Notes under the pieces: model-generated | The model's input: the letters and a program-made list of their open reading frames with translations, nothing else | Told to the model about the DNA's origin: nothing | The model's database searches: none | Source: Gillisia sp. Hel1_33_143 | GTDB lineage: Bacteria; Bacteroidota; Bacteroidia; Flavobacteriales; Flavobacteriaceae | Direction of reading: 5' to 3' | Assembly (NCBI RefSeq): GCF_900104765.1 | Contig: NZ_LT629737.1 | Span: 1,550,001-1,614,000 of the forward strand | Length of the DNA stretch: 64,000 nt | Program-made: the position numbers and the translations under genes | In this document: positions 9,345 through 19,887 of the stretch, piece after piece | How the letters are laid out: the number at the start of each line of letters is the position of its first letter | How positions within the stretch are numbered: position 1 is the first letter of the stretch

Positions 9345-10577
9345 ATGTTATACTATTTATTCAATTTTCTAGATAAAAATTACCAGGTGCCGGGAGCCGG
9401 TTTGTTTGAATTTATATCATTCAGATCTGCAATGGCTATTATTTTGTCTTTGGCAATTTCTACTATCTACGGAAAGAAGATCATAAATTATCTTCAGAAG
9501 AAGCAAATAGGAGAGAGTGTTAGAGATCTTGGATTAAAGGGGCAGAATGCCAAAGCAGGAACTCCTACTATGGGTGGTTTAATAATTATCATAGCCACAT
9601 TAATTCCTGTTTTCTTATTTGCAAAACTTGAAAATATTTATGTCATCCTTTTAATAATTACCACAATTTGGATGGGGGTTATTGGGTTTATAGATGATTA
9701 TATAAAAACCTTTAAGAAGAATAAAGAAGGTCTTGAAGGTAAATTTAAGGTTCTTGGGCAAATTGGTTTAGGATTAATTGTAGGGTGCACTATCTATTTT
9801 CACCCGGGAATAACTGTAAAAGAAGATGTTCAGATCACTAATAATGATCAAACAATGATGGTTGCAGCTGAAGATATTTCATCTGGAGCAGAGATCAAGA
9901 GCACTACGACCACTATTCCGTTTTTTAAGAATAATGAATTTAATTACTCTAGTTTGATATCATGGATAGATCCAGATTTAGCCAATTATGCATGGTTGAT
10001 CTTTATTCCTATTGTAATCTTTATTGTTACCGCAGTTTCTAATGGAGCCAATTTAACCGATGGTATAGATGGCCTCGCGGCCGGTACCTCTGCTATTATA
10101 GTAGTAACTCTGGCGATTTTCGCGTGGGTTTCGGGTAACATCATATTCTCAGATTATCTCAATATCATGTATATACCAAGATCTGGAGAAATGACCATTT
10201 TTATCATGGCATTTGCCGGAGCTTTGGTTGGATTTTTATGGTATAACACCTTTCCTGCTCAGGTATTTATGGGAGATACAGGAAGCTTAACCATAGGAGG
10301 AATTATTGCGGTATTAGCAATCGCTACAAGAAAAGAATTAATGATCCCGGTATTATGTGGAATCTTTTTAATAGAAAACCTTTCTGTTGTTCTGCAGGTT
10401 GGTTGGTTCAAGATCACGAAAAAGAGATATGGAGAAGGAAGAAGAATATTTTTAATGTCTCCATTACATCATCACTATCAAAAGTTAGGAATGCATGAAA
10501 GTAAGATCGTAGTGAGATTCTGGATTGTTGGAATTTTCTTGGCGATTGTAACGGTAGTGACCTTAAAATTAAGATAA
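9345..10577 (+). CDS. mraY: Phospho-MurNAc-pentapeptide transferase (lipid I synthesis)
   Basis: Integral membrane enzyme moving phospho-MurNAc-pentapeptide to undecaprenyl phosphate. 410 residues with about ten hydrophobic segments. Conserved parts are TPTMGG (about residue 76), DDYIK (about 113), [12 protein letters not shown] (about 238) and PLHHHYQK (about 374). Compared with the roughly 360-residue E. coli enzyme it carries an inserted polar loop of about 50 residues (about 160-210, from TVKEDVQIT to PFFKNNEF), as in other Bacteroidota MraY proteins. Confidence 0.96.
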   Translation: MLYYLFNFLDKNYQVPGAGLFEFISFRSAMAIILSLAISTIYGKKIINYLQKKQIGESVRDLGLKGQNAKAGTPTMGGLIIIIATLIPVFLFAKLENIYVILLIITTIWMGVIGFIDDYIKTFKKNKEGLEGKFKVLGQIGLGLIVGCTIYFHPGITVKEDVQITNNDQTMMVAAEDISSGAEIKSTTTTIPFFKNNEFNYSSLISWIDPDLANYAWLIFIPIVIFIVTAVSNGANLTDGIDGLAAGTSAIIVVTLAIFAWVSGNIIFSDYLNIMYIPRSGEMTIFIMAFAGALVGFLWYNTFPAQVFMGDTGSLTIGGIIAVLAIATRKELMIPVLCGIFLIENLSVVLQVGWFKITKKRYGEGRRIFLMSPLHHHYQKLGMHESKIVVRFWIVGIFLAIVTVVTLKLR

Positions 10578-10590
10578 CCAAAATTAACTG

Positions 10591-11934
10591 ATGTCTGATA
10601 AAACTAAAATAGCAATTCTTGGAGCCGGCGAAAGTGGGGTTGGGACAGCTATATTGGCTAAAAAGCAGGGTTTTGATGTCTTTGTATCCGACTTCGGAAA
10701 GATAAAAGATAAATACAAAGCTGTTCTAGAAGAACTTGGAGTAGACTGGGAAGAAGCCGGTCATGATATACCAAGAATTTTAGATGCAGATGTGGTGATG
10801 AAGAGTCCTGGTATTCCAGAATCTGTAGCAATCGTTAAACAGCTTATAGAAAAAGGAGTGCCTGTAATTTCTGAAATTGAATTTGCAGCTACATATACCG
10901 ATGCTAAGATCATAGGTATTACTGGAAGTAACGGTAAGACAACAGTTACAAAGTGGATCTATCATGTATTGAAGGCGGGTGGAATTTCTGTAGGAATGGC
11001 CGGTAATGTTGGGGATAGTTTTGCCAAGCAAGTTGCTGAAACTACTCCAGACTGGTATGTACTAGAACTTAGTAGCTTTCAGTTAGATGGTATTATAGAT
11101 TTTAAGCCACATATTTCAGTTTTAACCAATATCACCCCAGATCATTTAGATAGATACAATTATAATTTAGATGAATATGTAGCTTCTAAATTCAGAATTA
11201 CTGAAAATCAAACAGAACAAGATTATTTTATATACGATGCAGACGATCAAATTATTTCAGAATGGCTTAAAGATCATCCTGTAATAGCTCAGCAACTGCC
11301 ATTTTCGCTTAAAGAAAAGCTTAAGAATGGTGCTTATGAAGAAGACAACAACATTAAAGTAAATATCAATAACTCCCAATTTATTATGCCGACAAAATCA
11401 TTATCTCTAGAAGGTAAACACAACACTAAAAATGCAATGGCGGCTTCTACCGTATCGCAATTATTAAGAATTAGAAAAGAAACCATACGTGCAAGTATGG
11501 AGAATTTTCAAGGAGTAGAACACAGGCTGGAAAATGTTCTAAAGATCAATAACGTGCAATATATTAATGATTCTAAAGCTACAAATGTGAATGCCACCTA
11601 TTATGCCTTAGAAAGCATGAAGGCAGAAACCGTTTGGATTGTTGGAGGAGTTGATAAGGGTAATAATTATGCAGAGTTACTACCTCTTGTAAATGAGAAA
11701 GTAAAAGCGATTATTTGTTTAGGAATAGACAATGCTAAGATCTTTGAATCTTTTGGGAATTGTGTAGATGTGATTGCAGAAACACAATCTATGGCAGAAG
11801 CTGTGAAAATGGCTTATTCTATAGCAGAAAGTTCAAATGTAGTGTTGTTATCTCCAGCTTGCGCAAGTTTTGATCTCTTCGAAAATTATGAAGATAGAGG
11901 TAGACAGTTTAAAGATGCAGTAAGAAATTTATAA
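10591..11934 (+). CDS. murD: UDP-MurNAc-L-alanine:D-glutamate ligase
   Basis: Cytoplasmic ligase adding D-Glu to UDP-MurNAc-L-Ala. 447 residues with the Mur three-domain plan: N-terminal Rossmann-like part (IAILGAGESGVG), ATP-grasp site GITGSNGKTT (about residue 109), central motif TPDHLDRYN and C-terminal domain with NDSKATN and SPACASFDLFENYEDRG. It begins 13 nt after mraY within the operon. Confidence 0.96.
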   Translation: MSDKTKIAILGAGESGVGTAILAKKQGFDVFVSDFGKIKDKYKAVLEELGVDWEEAGHDIPRILDADVVMKSPGIPESVAIVKQLIEKGVPVISEIEFAATYTDAKIIGITGSNGKTTVTKWIYHVLKAGGISVGMAGNVGDSFAKQVAETTPDWYVLELSSFQLDGIIDFKPHISVLTNITPDHLDRYNYNLDEYVASKFRITENQTEQDYFIYDADDQIISEWLKDHPVIAQQLPFSLKEKLKNGAYEEDNNIKVNINNSQFIMPTKSLSLEGKHNTKNAMAASTVSQLLRIRKETIRASMENFQGVEHRLENVLKINNVQYINDSKATNVNATYYALESMKAETVWIVGGVDKGNNYAELLPLVNEKVKAIICLGIDNAKIFESFGNCVDVIAETQSMAEAVKMAYSIAESSNVVLLSPACASFDLFENYEDRGRQFKDAVRNL

Positions 11935-11971
11935 GCAATATTAAGAATGACCTACGGGTTTAAAGATTAAA

Positions 11972-13171
11972 ATGAACAACATCTTTTCAAATATTAAAGG
12001 AGATAAAGTTATTTGGGCCATCACCGGACTGTTGGCAATATTTTCATTTATTCCGGTGTATAGCGCAAGTAGTAATATTGCTTATTTGTATGGTGATGGG
12101 AGTACATTTAGTTATCTAATTGTTCATTTTTTTCATCTGTTGTTAGGTTTTTGTTTATTGTTTGCTATTCATAAGATTCCATATCATTACTTTAAAGGCT
12201 TGTCCATTTTAATGTTACCGGTAATTATATTGCTCTTACTTTATACCATTGCTCAGGGAACCACCATAGATGGTGCTTATGCTAGTAGATGGATACAAAT
12301 ACCTGTACTGGGAGTTACATTTCAAACATCTACTATGGCATCTGTAGTGTTAATGATTTACGTAGCCAGATATTTATCAAGAATAAAAGACAAGACCGTT
12401 ACATTTAAGGAGTCTATTTTACCTCTTTGGATGCCGGTGTTTCTAGTATTGGCGCTTATTCTTCCGGCTAACTTTTCTACTACGGCAATTATTTTTACAA
12501 TGGTGCTCATGTTGGTATTTCTAGGAGGATATCCTTTAAGATATATAGGGGTTATTATTGGAGCAGGAATTTTAGTGTTCAGTTTGTTTATTCTTACAGC
12601 AAAAGCATTTCCGGGTCTTCTTCCAAATAGGATAGATACATGGACAAGCAGAATTGAGAATTTTGCCAGTGATGAAGATACAGATGCAGATTATCAGATA
12701 GAAAAAGCTAAAATAGCAATTGCTAGAGGCGGTATTGCTGGAACCGGTATTGGAAAAAGTGTTCAAAGAAATTTTCTGCCGCAATCTTCTTCAGATTTTA
12801 TCTATGCTATAATTGTTGAAGAAATGGGCCTAATAGGAGGCTTTCTGGTAATGTTAGCTTATTTGTTCCTGTTGTTTAGAATTGTAATTGTTGCCACTAA
12901 GGCAAATTCTGTTTTTGGGCAATTGGTTGTGATGGGAGTAGGTTTGCCTATAGTTTTTCAGGCATTGGTAAATATGGCAGTTGCTACAGAATTGTTTCCG
13001 GTTACTGGGCAAACCTTGCCTTTAATAAGTAATGGTGGTTCTTCTATTTGGATGACGTGTATGGCGTTGGGAATAGTGCTAAGTGTAAGCGCTAAGCGTG
13101 AAGAGGAGAAAATGACAGAAGATAGCATAGATGAAGAGAATCCGTTAGATATTTTAAGCGAAGCGATATGA
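11972..13171 (+). CDS. ftsW: Septal peptidoglycan glycosyltransferase FtsW
   Basis: SEDS-family polytopic membrane protein that polymerises lipid II at the septum with FtsI. 399 residues with about ten hydrophobic spans. SEDS marks are visible: the region [15 protein letters not shown] (about residue 107), [11 protein letters not shown] (about 250) and the C-terminal PLISNGGSS (about 347). The acidic C-terminal tail is cytoplasmic. The stop overlaps the murG start (ATGA). Confidence 0.95.
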   Translation: MNNIFSNIKGDKVIWAITGLLAIFSFIPVYSASSNIAYLYGDGSTFSYLIVHFFHLLLGFCLLFAIHKIPYHYFKGLSILMLPVIILLLLYTIAQGTTIDGAYASRWIQIPVLGVTFQTSTMASVVLMIYVARYLSRIKDKTVTFKESILPLWMPVFLVLALILPANFSTTAIIFTMVLMLVFLGGYPLRYIGVIIGAGILVFSLFILTAKAFPGLLPNRIDTWTSRIENFASDEDTDADYQIEKAKIAIARGGIAGTGIGKSVQRNFLPQSSSDFIYAIIVEEMGLIGGFLVMLAYLFLLFRIVIVATKANSVFGQLVVMGVGLPIVFQALVNMAVATELFPVTGQTLPLISNGGSSIWMTCMALGIVLSVSAKREEEKMTEDSIDEENPLDILSEAI

Positions 13172-14265
13172 GAGATCAGTTAAGAGTTATAATATCTGGA
13201 GGAGGGACAGGAGGACATATTTATCCTGCAATTTCTATTGCAGATGAGATACGAAGACGTCACCCAAATGCAGAGATCTTATTTGTAGGAGCACAGGATA
13301 GAATGGAAATGGTTAAAGTACCGGATGCCGGATATAGAATTGAAGGTTTATGGATCTCCGGACTTGACAGGCAGCAATTACTTAAGAATCTTGATTTTCC
13401 ATTTAAGCTTATAAGCAGCTTATGGAAAGCTGGAAAAATTATAAAAAAATTTAAGCCAGATGTAGTAATTGGAACTGGTGGATTTGCCAGCGGACCTTTA
13501 CTAAAAATGGCTAATATCAAGAAGATTCCAACTCTAATACAAGAGCAGAACTCATATCCTGGTATTACCAATAAATTATTAGGCAAAGATGCTTCAGTTA
13601 TTTGTACCGCCTATGATAATCTAGAGCGATTCTTCCCTTCAGATAAAATAGTGAAAACAGGAAATCCTGTTAGGCAAGATATTATAGATGTTTCTACTAA
13701 AAGAGAAGAGGCTTTAAATTTTTTCGGTCTTCAAAAAAATAAAAAAACCTTACTAGTTCTTGGAGGTAGTTTAGGGGCAAGAAGGATCAATCAATTAATG
13801 GAAGCATTTAAAGATTGGTTAGTAGAAAAAGATCTTCAGATCATCTGGCAAACGGGTTCACTATATAATGAGGAATATAAAAAGTTAGATTCAGAATTTG
13901 TGCATACCCATGCCTATCTAAATAGAATGGATCTGGCTTACGCTGCCGCAGATATTATTATTTCTAGAGCTGGAGCGGGAAGTGTATCAGAATTGTGTCT
14001 GGTTGGAAAACCGGTGCTTTTTATTCCATCTCCAAATGTAGCCGAAAATCATCAGGCTAAAAACGCATTGGCTGTGGCTAATAAAAATGCAGCTTTGGTT
14101 CTTGATGAACAAGATCTAGCAAAAAGATTTGAAGAAACAATATCCATCTTATTAGATTCAGAAGAAGTAAGAATGGAGTTTTCAGAAAATATAAAGCAAT
14201 TGGCACTGCCTTTAGCAACATCTGCCATTGTAAATGAAATTGAAAAATTAAAAATCATTAAATAG
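13168..14265 (+). CDS. murG: Undecaprenyl-PP-MurNAc-pentapeptide GlcNAc transferase (lipid II synthesis)
   Basis: Peripheral membrane glycosyltransferase (GT28). 365 residues. N-terminal acceptor loop [11 protein letters not shown] (about residue 11), a second Gly-rich loop GTGGFASGP (about 103), [11 protein letters not shown] (about 199) and donor-binding [11 protein letters not shown] (about 271). The ATG overlaps the ftsW TGA. Confidence 0.96.
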   Translation: MRDQLRVIISGGGTGGHIYPAISIADEIRRRHPNAEILFVGAQDRMEMVKVPDAGYRIEGLWISGLDRQQLLKNLDFPFKLISSLWKAGKIIKKFKPDVVIGTGGFASGPLLKMANIKKIPTLIQEQNSYPGITNKLLGKDASVICTAYDNLERFFPSDKIVKTGNPVRQDIIDVSTKREEALNFFGLQKNKKTLLVLGGSLGARRINQLMEAFKDWLVEKDLQIIWQTGSLYNEEYKKLDSEFVHTHAYLNRMDLAYAAADIIISRAGAGSVSELCLVGKPVLFIPSPNVAENHQAKNALAVANKNAALVLDEQDLAKRFEETISILLDSEEVRMEFSENIKQLALPLATSAIVNEIEKLKIIK

Positions 14266-14297
14266 CTCTTTTGCAAATTGCTGAAAGAAATATATAT

Positions 14298-15647
14298 ATG
14301 GATCAATTCAAAGACATACAAAATCTATATTTTATCGGGGTCGGCGGTATAGGAATGAGCGCTTTGGCGAGATATTTCAATTCGTTAGGTAAGAAAGTTG
14401 CCGGTTATGATAAAACTTCTTCAGCGCTAACAAGAACTTTGGAAGCAGAAGGAATAGAGGTGAATTATGAAGATGAGTTAGATGCCATCCCAGAAGTGTT
14501 TAAAGATGTAAAACGGTCTTTGATAGTATATACTCCTGCAATTCCAAAAAACCATGAGCAGTATAATTATTTTCTCAAAGAACATTATCTTATAAAGAAA
14601 AGAGCGGTGGTGTTAGGGATGATCACTAAGGGTGTATTTACTCTAGCAGTTGCAGGAACTCATGGAAAGACTACTACAACAGCAATTTTAGCTCATTTAC
14701 TAAAAGAAACAGGTGCTAAAGTTACCGCTTTCTTAGGTGGAATTAGTGAAGACATTCAGAGTAATATTATTTTGAACGGTCATGAAGTTATGGTGGTAGA
14801 AGCTGATGAGTTTGATAGGTCTTTTCTTAACCTATCTCCAAACATTGCGGCTATAACCTCTATGGATGCAGATCATTTGGATATTTATGGAAATGCCGAG
14901 CAACTTACAAACTCTTTTCTAGAGTTTGCAGCTCTAGTGCCAGAAGATGGAAAATTATTTTTTGTAAATGGATTACCTCTAACAGGAACCACTCTTGGTA
15001 TAGAAGATGATTCAGATTATAGAGCTATTAATGTTAAAGTGGAGAACGGTGCATATCATTTTGATATGCATACTCCAACACAAGTTATAAAAGATTTAAA
15101 ATGCAATCTACCCGGCAAACATAATTTGCAGAATGCTATAACAGCTCTGGCAATGGCGCTTCAATTTGGAACCCCACCCAATGAGTTATCCAGAGCTTTA
15201 TATACTTTTAACGGGGTTAGACGAAGATTTACCTATAGAATTAATACGGAAGAGCTTGTTCTAATTGATGATTATGCACATCATCCATCAGAAATAGCTG
15301 CAGTGTATCAGGCAGTTAGAGAAATGCATGCAGGGAAAAAAGTCTTAGCTATTTTTCAGCCTCATCTTTTTTCCAGAACTAGAGATTTTGCTGAGGATTT
15401 TGCTAATAGTCTTAGTAAATTTGATGCTGTTAGATTAATGGATATTTATCCGGCGAGGGAGTTGCCTATGGAGGGAATTACTTCAAAATGGCTGTTGGAA
15501 AAGATCGAGAATAGGAATAAAGCTATGATCTCTAAAGATGAACTTTTGGAAGAGATCAAAAATACAGATTGTGAAGTAGTGGTAATGATGGGTGCAGGTA
15601 ATATTGGAGAAGCAATATTAGAAGTTGAAAAATCTTTGAAAAAATGA
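14298..15647 (+). CDS. murC: UDP-N-acetylmuramate:L-alanine ligase
   Basis: First amino-acid-adding ligase of the murein precursor. The ATG at 14298 gives 449 residues starting MDQFKDIQNLYFIGVGGIG, which fits the family; a TTG at 14271 would add nine unlikely residues. UDP-binding GVGGIGMSALA lies near residue 14, the ATP site AGTHGKTTTT near 117, and IDDYAHHPSEI near 322. The stop overlaps the ftsQ start (ATGA). Confidence 0.95.
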   Translation: MDQFKDIQNLYFIGVGGIGMSALARYFNSLGKKVAGYDKTSSALTRTLEAEGIEVNYEDELDAIPEVFKDVKRSLIVYTPAIPKNHEQYNYFLKEHYLIKKRAVVLGMITKGVFTLAVAGTHGKTTTTAILAHLLKETGAKVTAFLGGISEDIQSNIILNGHEVMVVEADEFDRSFLNLSPNIAAITSMDADHLDIYGNAEQLTNSFLEFAALVPEDGKLFFVNGLPLTGTTLGIEDDSDYRAINVKVENGAYHFDMHTPTQVIKDLKCNLPGKHNLQNAITALAMALQFGTPPNELSRALYTFNGVRRRFTYRINTEELVLIDDYAHHPSEIAAVYQAVREMHAGKKVLAIFQPHLFSRTRDFAEDFANSLSKFDAVRLMDIYPARELPMEGITSKWLLEKIENRNKAMISKDELLEEIKNTDCEVVVMMGAGNIGEAILEVEKSLKK

Positions 15648-16360
15648 AGATTAATTTTAACTACATAAAAGCAATATTGGTTTTAGCACTCGTTGTGTTC
15701 TTGTACGGATTTGCAGAGAAGCGAAATAATACAAGAAAACTAAAGGAAGTTGAGGTGAAATTCACTCAAAATGAGAACTTGTATATCACTGAGACAGCGG
15801 TTAATAAATTGTTAATACAAAATAGGTTAGCGCTTACGGGGGAAGGTAAAGAAACTTTAGATTTGAATAAGATGGAGACTGTTTTAAATAGTCAACCTAT
15901 GATCGAGAATGCTGAGGTATTCTTAACATTGGATGGGACCCTAAAAACGAACATCCAACAAAGAAAACCTATAGGTAGAGTGCTTGGTAATAGTACATAT
16001 TATATTGATAGGCTGGGAGCTAAGATGCCATTGTCTTCTTACTATTCTGCCAGGGTACCAATATTAAATGACATTAGTGATAATAGCATTGAAGAGGTGT
16101 ATCCACTGTTAAAATATATAAGTGAAGATCCTTTTTATAGTGAACTTGTTACACAAATTAGCAGAGAGAACGGCGGTTTGTACAAATTAGAGTTAAGAAG
16201 GATAGATTTTAGTCTTTTCTTTGGGTCTGTAGACAGGGTAGAAGAAAAGATGAATAATTTCAAAGCTTTTTATAAGAAAGCTTTAAAAGATGATAAATTA
16301 AGTACTTACAAAATGGTGGACCTTCAATTTGGAAATCAGGTGGTGTGCACTAAAAAATAA
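15644..16360 (+). CDS. ftsQ: Cell division protein FtsQ
   Basis: Bitopic divisome protein. 238 residues: short cytoplasmic N-terminus, membrane helix (about residues 6-24, NYIKAILVLALVVFLYGFA), then a periplasmic POTRA-like region (about 35-110) and the FtsQ domain. Sequence conservation is low, as usual in this family. The call is supported by fixed order murC-ftsQ-ftsA. A three-base gap leads to ftsA. Confidence 0.9.
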   Translation: MKINFNYIKAILVLALVVFLYGFAEKRNNTRKLKEVEVKFTQNENLYITETAVNKLLIQNRLALTGEGKETLDLNKMETVLNSQPMIENAEVFLTLDGTLKTNIQQRKPIGRVLGNSTYYIDRLGAKMPLSSYYSARVPILNDISDNSIEEVYPLLKYISEDPFYSELVTQISRENGGLYKLELRRIDFSLFFGSVDRVEEKMNNFKAFYKKALKDDKLSTYKMVDLQFGNQVVCTKK

Positions 16361-16363
16361 GTT

Positions 16364-17740
16364 ATGGAAGAGAACGATATTGCAGTAGGACTGGATATAG
16401 GAACCACAAAGATTGTGGCAATGATTGGGCGTAAGAATGAATATGGTAAGATGGAGATCATTGGGATTGGGAAATCCAAAAGTATGGGAGTTCATCGAGG
16501 GGTTGTAAATAATATTACTCAAACCATTCAATCTATTCAGCAGGCAATTCAGGAAGCAGAAGCAGATTCTGGATTAAAGATAAAAGAAGTAGTGGTTGGA
16601 ATTGCCGGCCAGCATATTAGAAGCTTACAACACAGCGATTATATTACACGTCCAAATCCAGATGAGGTAATAGATTCTAGTGATATAGCAACGCTATGTA
16701 ATCAGGTTCATAAATTGGTGATGCTTCCCGGAGAAGAGATCATTCATGTATTACCTCAAGAATTTAAGGTAGATGGGCAAGCAGAGATCAAGGAACCTAT
16801 AGGAATGTATGGTGGAAGATTAGAAGCTAACTTTCATGTAGTAGTTGGGCAGGTTTCTTCTATCAGAAATATTGGTAGATGTGTGAAAAGCGCCGGGTTG
16901 GAGCTTTCTGCAGTAACCTTAGAGCCTTTGGCGTCTGCAAATGCAGTATTAAGTCAGGAAGAAAAAGAAGCCGGAGTTGCACTTATAGATATAGGAGGTG
17001 GAACTACAGATCTTGCCATTTTTAAAGATGGTATTATTAGACATACGGCGGTGATTCCTTTTGGAGGAAATGTGATTACCGAAGATATTAAGGAAGGTTG
17101 TTCTATTATAGAAAAGCAGGCAGAGTTATTGAAGATCAAATTTGGATCTGCTTGGCCTGGAGAAAATAAAGATAATGAGATTGTTTCTATTCCTGGATTA
17201 AGAGGAAGAGAACCTAAAGAGATCACTCTAAAGAATCTTTCTAAAATTATTCATGCCAGAGTGGTAGAGATCATTGAGCAGGTGTATTTAGAGATCAAGA
17301 ATTATGGTCATGAAGAGCAAAAGAAAAAACTAATTGCAGGAATGGTGCTTACCGGTGGAGGAGCACAGTTAAAACATTTAAAGCAGTTAGCAGAATATAT
17401 TACCGGTATGGATACTAGAATTGGATATCCTAATGAGCATTTAGCCGGAAATAGTGATAAAGAAACAACCAGCCCCTTATACGCAACCGCAGTGGGATTG
17501 GTATTGAATAGTTTAGAACAAAAGAATGCCAAATTTCAAGAGCAGGTAAGATTTACCGAGCCAGAGAAAGTAAATGAGGACTTAACGCCTACTTCAGAAA
17601 AATTCAAGACTGAAAATTCAAATTTAGAAGATGATTATGAAGAAGAGGAAATACAGGAGAGCAGTGCAAGAGCAGCGAAGAAAAGTATTTTTGATAAGTG
17701 GGCAGAGAAGTTTAAAGATTTTTTAGATAACGCAGAGTAA
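16364..17740 (+). CDS. ftsA: Cell division protein FtsA
   Basis: Actin-like ATPase that tethers FtsZ filaments to the membrane. 458 residues. Phosphate 1 motif VGLDIGTTKIVAMIG (about residue 8), phosphate 2 ALIDIGGGTTDLAIF (about 206), and adenosine site VLTGGGAQLKHLK (about 329). The C-terminus FDKWAEKFKDFLDN is an amphipathic helix of the kind that binds membrane. An acidic linker (residues about 405-440) separates it from the core. It is followed by ftsZ after 29 nt. Confidence 0.96.
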   Translation: MEENDIAVGLDIGTTKIVAMIGRKNEYGKMEIIGIGKSKSMGVHRGVVNNITQTIQSIQQAIQEAEADSGLKIKEVVVGIAGQHIRSLQHSDYITRPNPDEVIDSSDIATLCNQVHKLVMLPGEEIIHVLPQEFKVDGQAEIKEPIGMYGGRLEANFHVVVGQVSSIRNIGRCVKSAGLELSAVTLEPLASANAVLSQEEKEAGVALIDIGGGTTDLAIFKDGIIRHTAVIPFGGNVITEDIKEGCSIIEKQAELLKIKFGSAWPGENKDNEIVSIPGLRGREPKEITLKNLSKIIHARVVEIIEQVYLEIKNYGHEEQKKKLIAGMVLTGGGAQLKHLKQLAEYITGMDTRIGYPNEHLAGNSDKETTSPLYATAVGLVLNSLEQKNAKFQEQVRFTEPEKVNEDLTPTSEKFKTENSNLEDDYEEEEIQESSARAAKKSIFDKWAEKFKDFLDNAE

Positions 17741-17769
17741 GAATATATAGAACCAGTAAAATAGGATTT

Positions 17770-19797
17770 ATGAGCAGTACAGAATTCGAAAATATCGCAT
17801 TCGATTTACCTAAAAACCAATCGAACGTCATCAAGGTTATTGGTGTTGGAGGTGGTGGAAGTAACGCGATCAATCACATGTTCATGCAAGGAATAAAAGG
17901 GGTTGATTTTGTTATTTGTAACACGGATTCCCAGGCCTTGGAAAACAGCACGGTTCCCAATAAAATTCAGTTAGGTGTAAGCCTTACAGAAGGATTAGGG
18001 GCTGGAGCAAACCCAGATGTAGGAGAGCAAGCCGCAATAGAGAGCTTTGAGGAGATTAAGCGCATGCTAGATACCAATACAAAAATGGTATTTATCACTG
18101 CCGGAATGGGTGGAGGTACTGGAACTGGTGCTGCTCCAATAATAGCCAAGCAAGCCAAAGAAATGGATATACTTACCGTAGGTATTGTAACCATTCCTTT
18201 TCAGTTTGAAGGTAAAATGAGAAATGAACAAGCTCAAAGAGGAGTTGAAAAACTAAGAGCGCAAGTAGATTCTCTTATCGTTATTAATAATAATAAGCTT
18301 AGAGAAGTCTATGGAAATCTTGGTTTTAAAGCCGGTTTCTCTAAAGCTGATGAAGTATTAGCAACGGCATCTCGTGGTATTGCAGAGGTAATTACACATC
18401 ACTACACTCAAAACATCGATTTACGTGATGCTAAAACCGTACTTAGTAATAGTGGTACTGCTATAATGGGATCTGCTACAGCTGCTGGGGCTAGTAGAGC
18501 AAATGATGCTATTACCAAAGCGCTGGATTCTCCGTTATTAAATGATAATAAAATTAAAGGTGCCAAAAACGTTTTACTGCTTATTGTTTCTGGTGGCGAA
18601 GAGATCACTATCGATGAGATAGGAGAGATCAATGATCATATTCAGGCAGAAGCCGGACACAGCGCTAACATCATTATGGGAGTTGGTGAGGATGAAAGTC
18701 TGGAAGATGCTATTGCGGTGACTATTATTGCTACTGGTTTTAATGTAGAGCAACAAAATGAGATCGTTAATACAGAAACTAAAAAGATAATTCATACGCT
18801 AGAAGACGAGCAAAGAGCTGAACATAACTTTGGTCAGAAAAGATTTGATGCTGGACATGGATTTGCACAGGAAAAGAAAGAAGTAGTTGCTCCAAAAATA
18901 GTACATACGCTAGATGAGGAAGAGGATTTCGAGATTCAGGAAATAAAGCAAGAGGTGAAGAAGGAAGTAAGAGAAGATCTTAGAACTCCTCCTAGTGCAA
19001 GAATTATGAACGTGGAGTACGAGGAAGTTAATTATCATTCTGAAGAAGATTTTATAATTACAGATTCTCAAGAAGAGGAAGTAGATGAAGATTTTCAATC
19101 TACTATGGGGGATACTTCAAAAGATGAAGATCAATTTATGTTCACATTCGACTTTCCAATAAATAATGGAAAAGAAGAACAAAGAATTCCGGATAGAAAT
19201 CAATCTTCTCCATCTTCAGAAAATAGAAGACAAGAAAATCCGCAGTCACCACAAGCACCCAAGACACCTCAGAATAATAGAATTGTACATTCATTAAATG
19301 AGGATACAAAAAAGATGGAAGTTAATGAGCCTATAGAAATTATTCCTGTTACAGAAAGTTCTGCTACCGGAGTAAAAAGATATAGCTTAGATGACTATAT
19401 GGAGGTTGAGCAAATGCTTAAAAAATCCAAACCGGCTCCTAGAAAGGTAGAAGAAGAAGAGGTAGTTTTTGAGAAGAAGACCATAGCGCCGCAACCTTCA
19501 CAAAATCCATCTAGAGGTAATGAATTAGACCCTTTTGATAATCCTATTTCTGAATCTTTAATAGAACGTGCAGCAGAGAGAAGAGCTAAAATGAAGGAGT
19601 TCAATTACAAGTTTAGAAGTAATGCTGCTCAAATAGATGAAATAGAAAAGCAACCAGCTTACAAACGCGCAGGAGTTGATCTAGACAGTTCCAGACATGG
19701 AGAAGAAAAGTTGTCTCGTACCACTTTAGGGAATGGTGATAATGATGAACTTCGCTTTAGAAGTAACAATTCTTTTTTGCACGATAATGTAGACTAA
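17770..19797 (+). CDS. ftsZ: Cell division GTPase FtsZ with very long C-terminal linker
   Basis: Tubulin-like GTPase forming the division ring. Core about residues 1-335: GVGGGGSNA (about 25), tubulin signature GGGTGTGAAP (about 116) and synergy loop region NIDLRDAKTV (about 215). Beyond it lies a charged, low-complexity linker of roughly 300 residues, rich in Glu, Lys, Gln and Pro, and a short end LRFRSNNSFLHDNVD that may be the conserved tail. Total 675 residues, far longer than the roughly 380 of E. coli; long linkers are usual in Flavobacteria. Last gene of the dcw cluster. Confidence 0.95.
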   Translation: MSSTEFENIAFDLPKNQSNVIKVIGVGGGGSNAINHMFMQGIKGVDFVICNTDSQALENSTVPNKIQLGVSLTEGLGAGANPDVGEQAAIESFEEIKRMLDTNTKMVFITAGMGGGTGTGAAPIIAKQAKEMDILTVGIVTIPFQFEGKMRNEQAQRGVEKLRAQVDSLIVINNNKLREVYGNLGFKAGFSKADEVLATASRGIAEVITHHYTQNIDLRDAKTVLSNSGTAIMGSATAAGASRANDAITKALDSPLLNDNKIKGAKNVLLLIVSGGEEITIDEIGEINDHIQAEAGHSANIIMGVGEDESLEDAIAVTIIATGFNVEQQNEIVNTETKKIIHTLEDEQRAEHNFGQKRFDAGHGFAQEKKEVVAPKIVHTLDEEEDFEIQEIKQEVKKEVREDLRTPPSARIMNVEYEEVNYHSEEDFIITDSQEEEVDEDFQSTMGDTSKDEDQFMFTFDFPINNGKEEQRIPDRNQSSPSSENRRQENPQSPQAPKTPQNNRIVHSLNEDTKKMEVNEPIEIIPVTESSATGVKRYSLDDYMEVEQMLKKSKPAPRKVEEEEVVFEKKTIAPQPSQNPSRGNELDPFDNPISESLIERAAERRAKMKEFNYKFRSNAAQIDEIEKQPAYKRAGVDLDSSRHGEEKLSRTTLGNGDNDELRFRSNNSFLHDNVD

Positions 19798-19817
19798 TAA
19801 CATATCTGCCCAGCAGA

Positions 19818-19857
19818 AAACCCAAAATTCCCTTACCGAATTTTGGGTTTTTATTTT
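19818..19857 (+). terminator. Terminator of the dcw cluster
   Basis: A 13-bp perfect stem, AAACCCAAAATTC (19818-19830) with GAATTTTGGGTTT (19838-19850), followed by a T-rich tract. It ends the mraZ-ftsZ unit 20 nt after the ftsZ stop. Confidence 0.92.
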
Positions 19858-19887
19858 TATCTTCGTCCCATAATTAAAATCAAAGAA

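Noticed and set aside
19843-19887. Extended start for the YqeY-like gene
   Set aside because: It would begin within the dcw terminator; ATG 19888 matches the family start.
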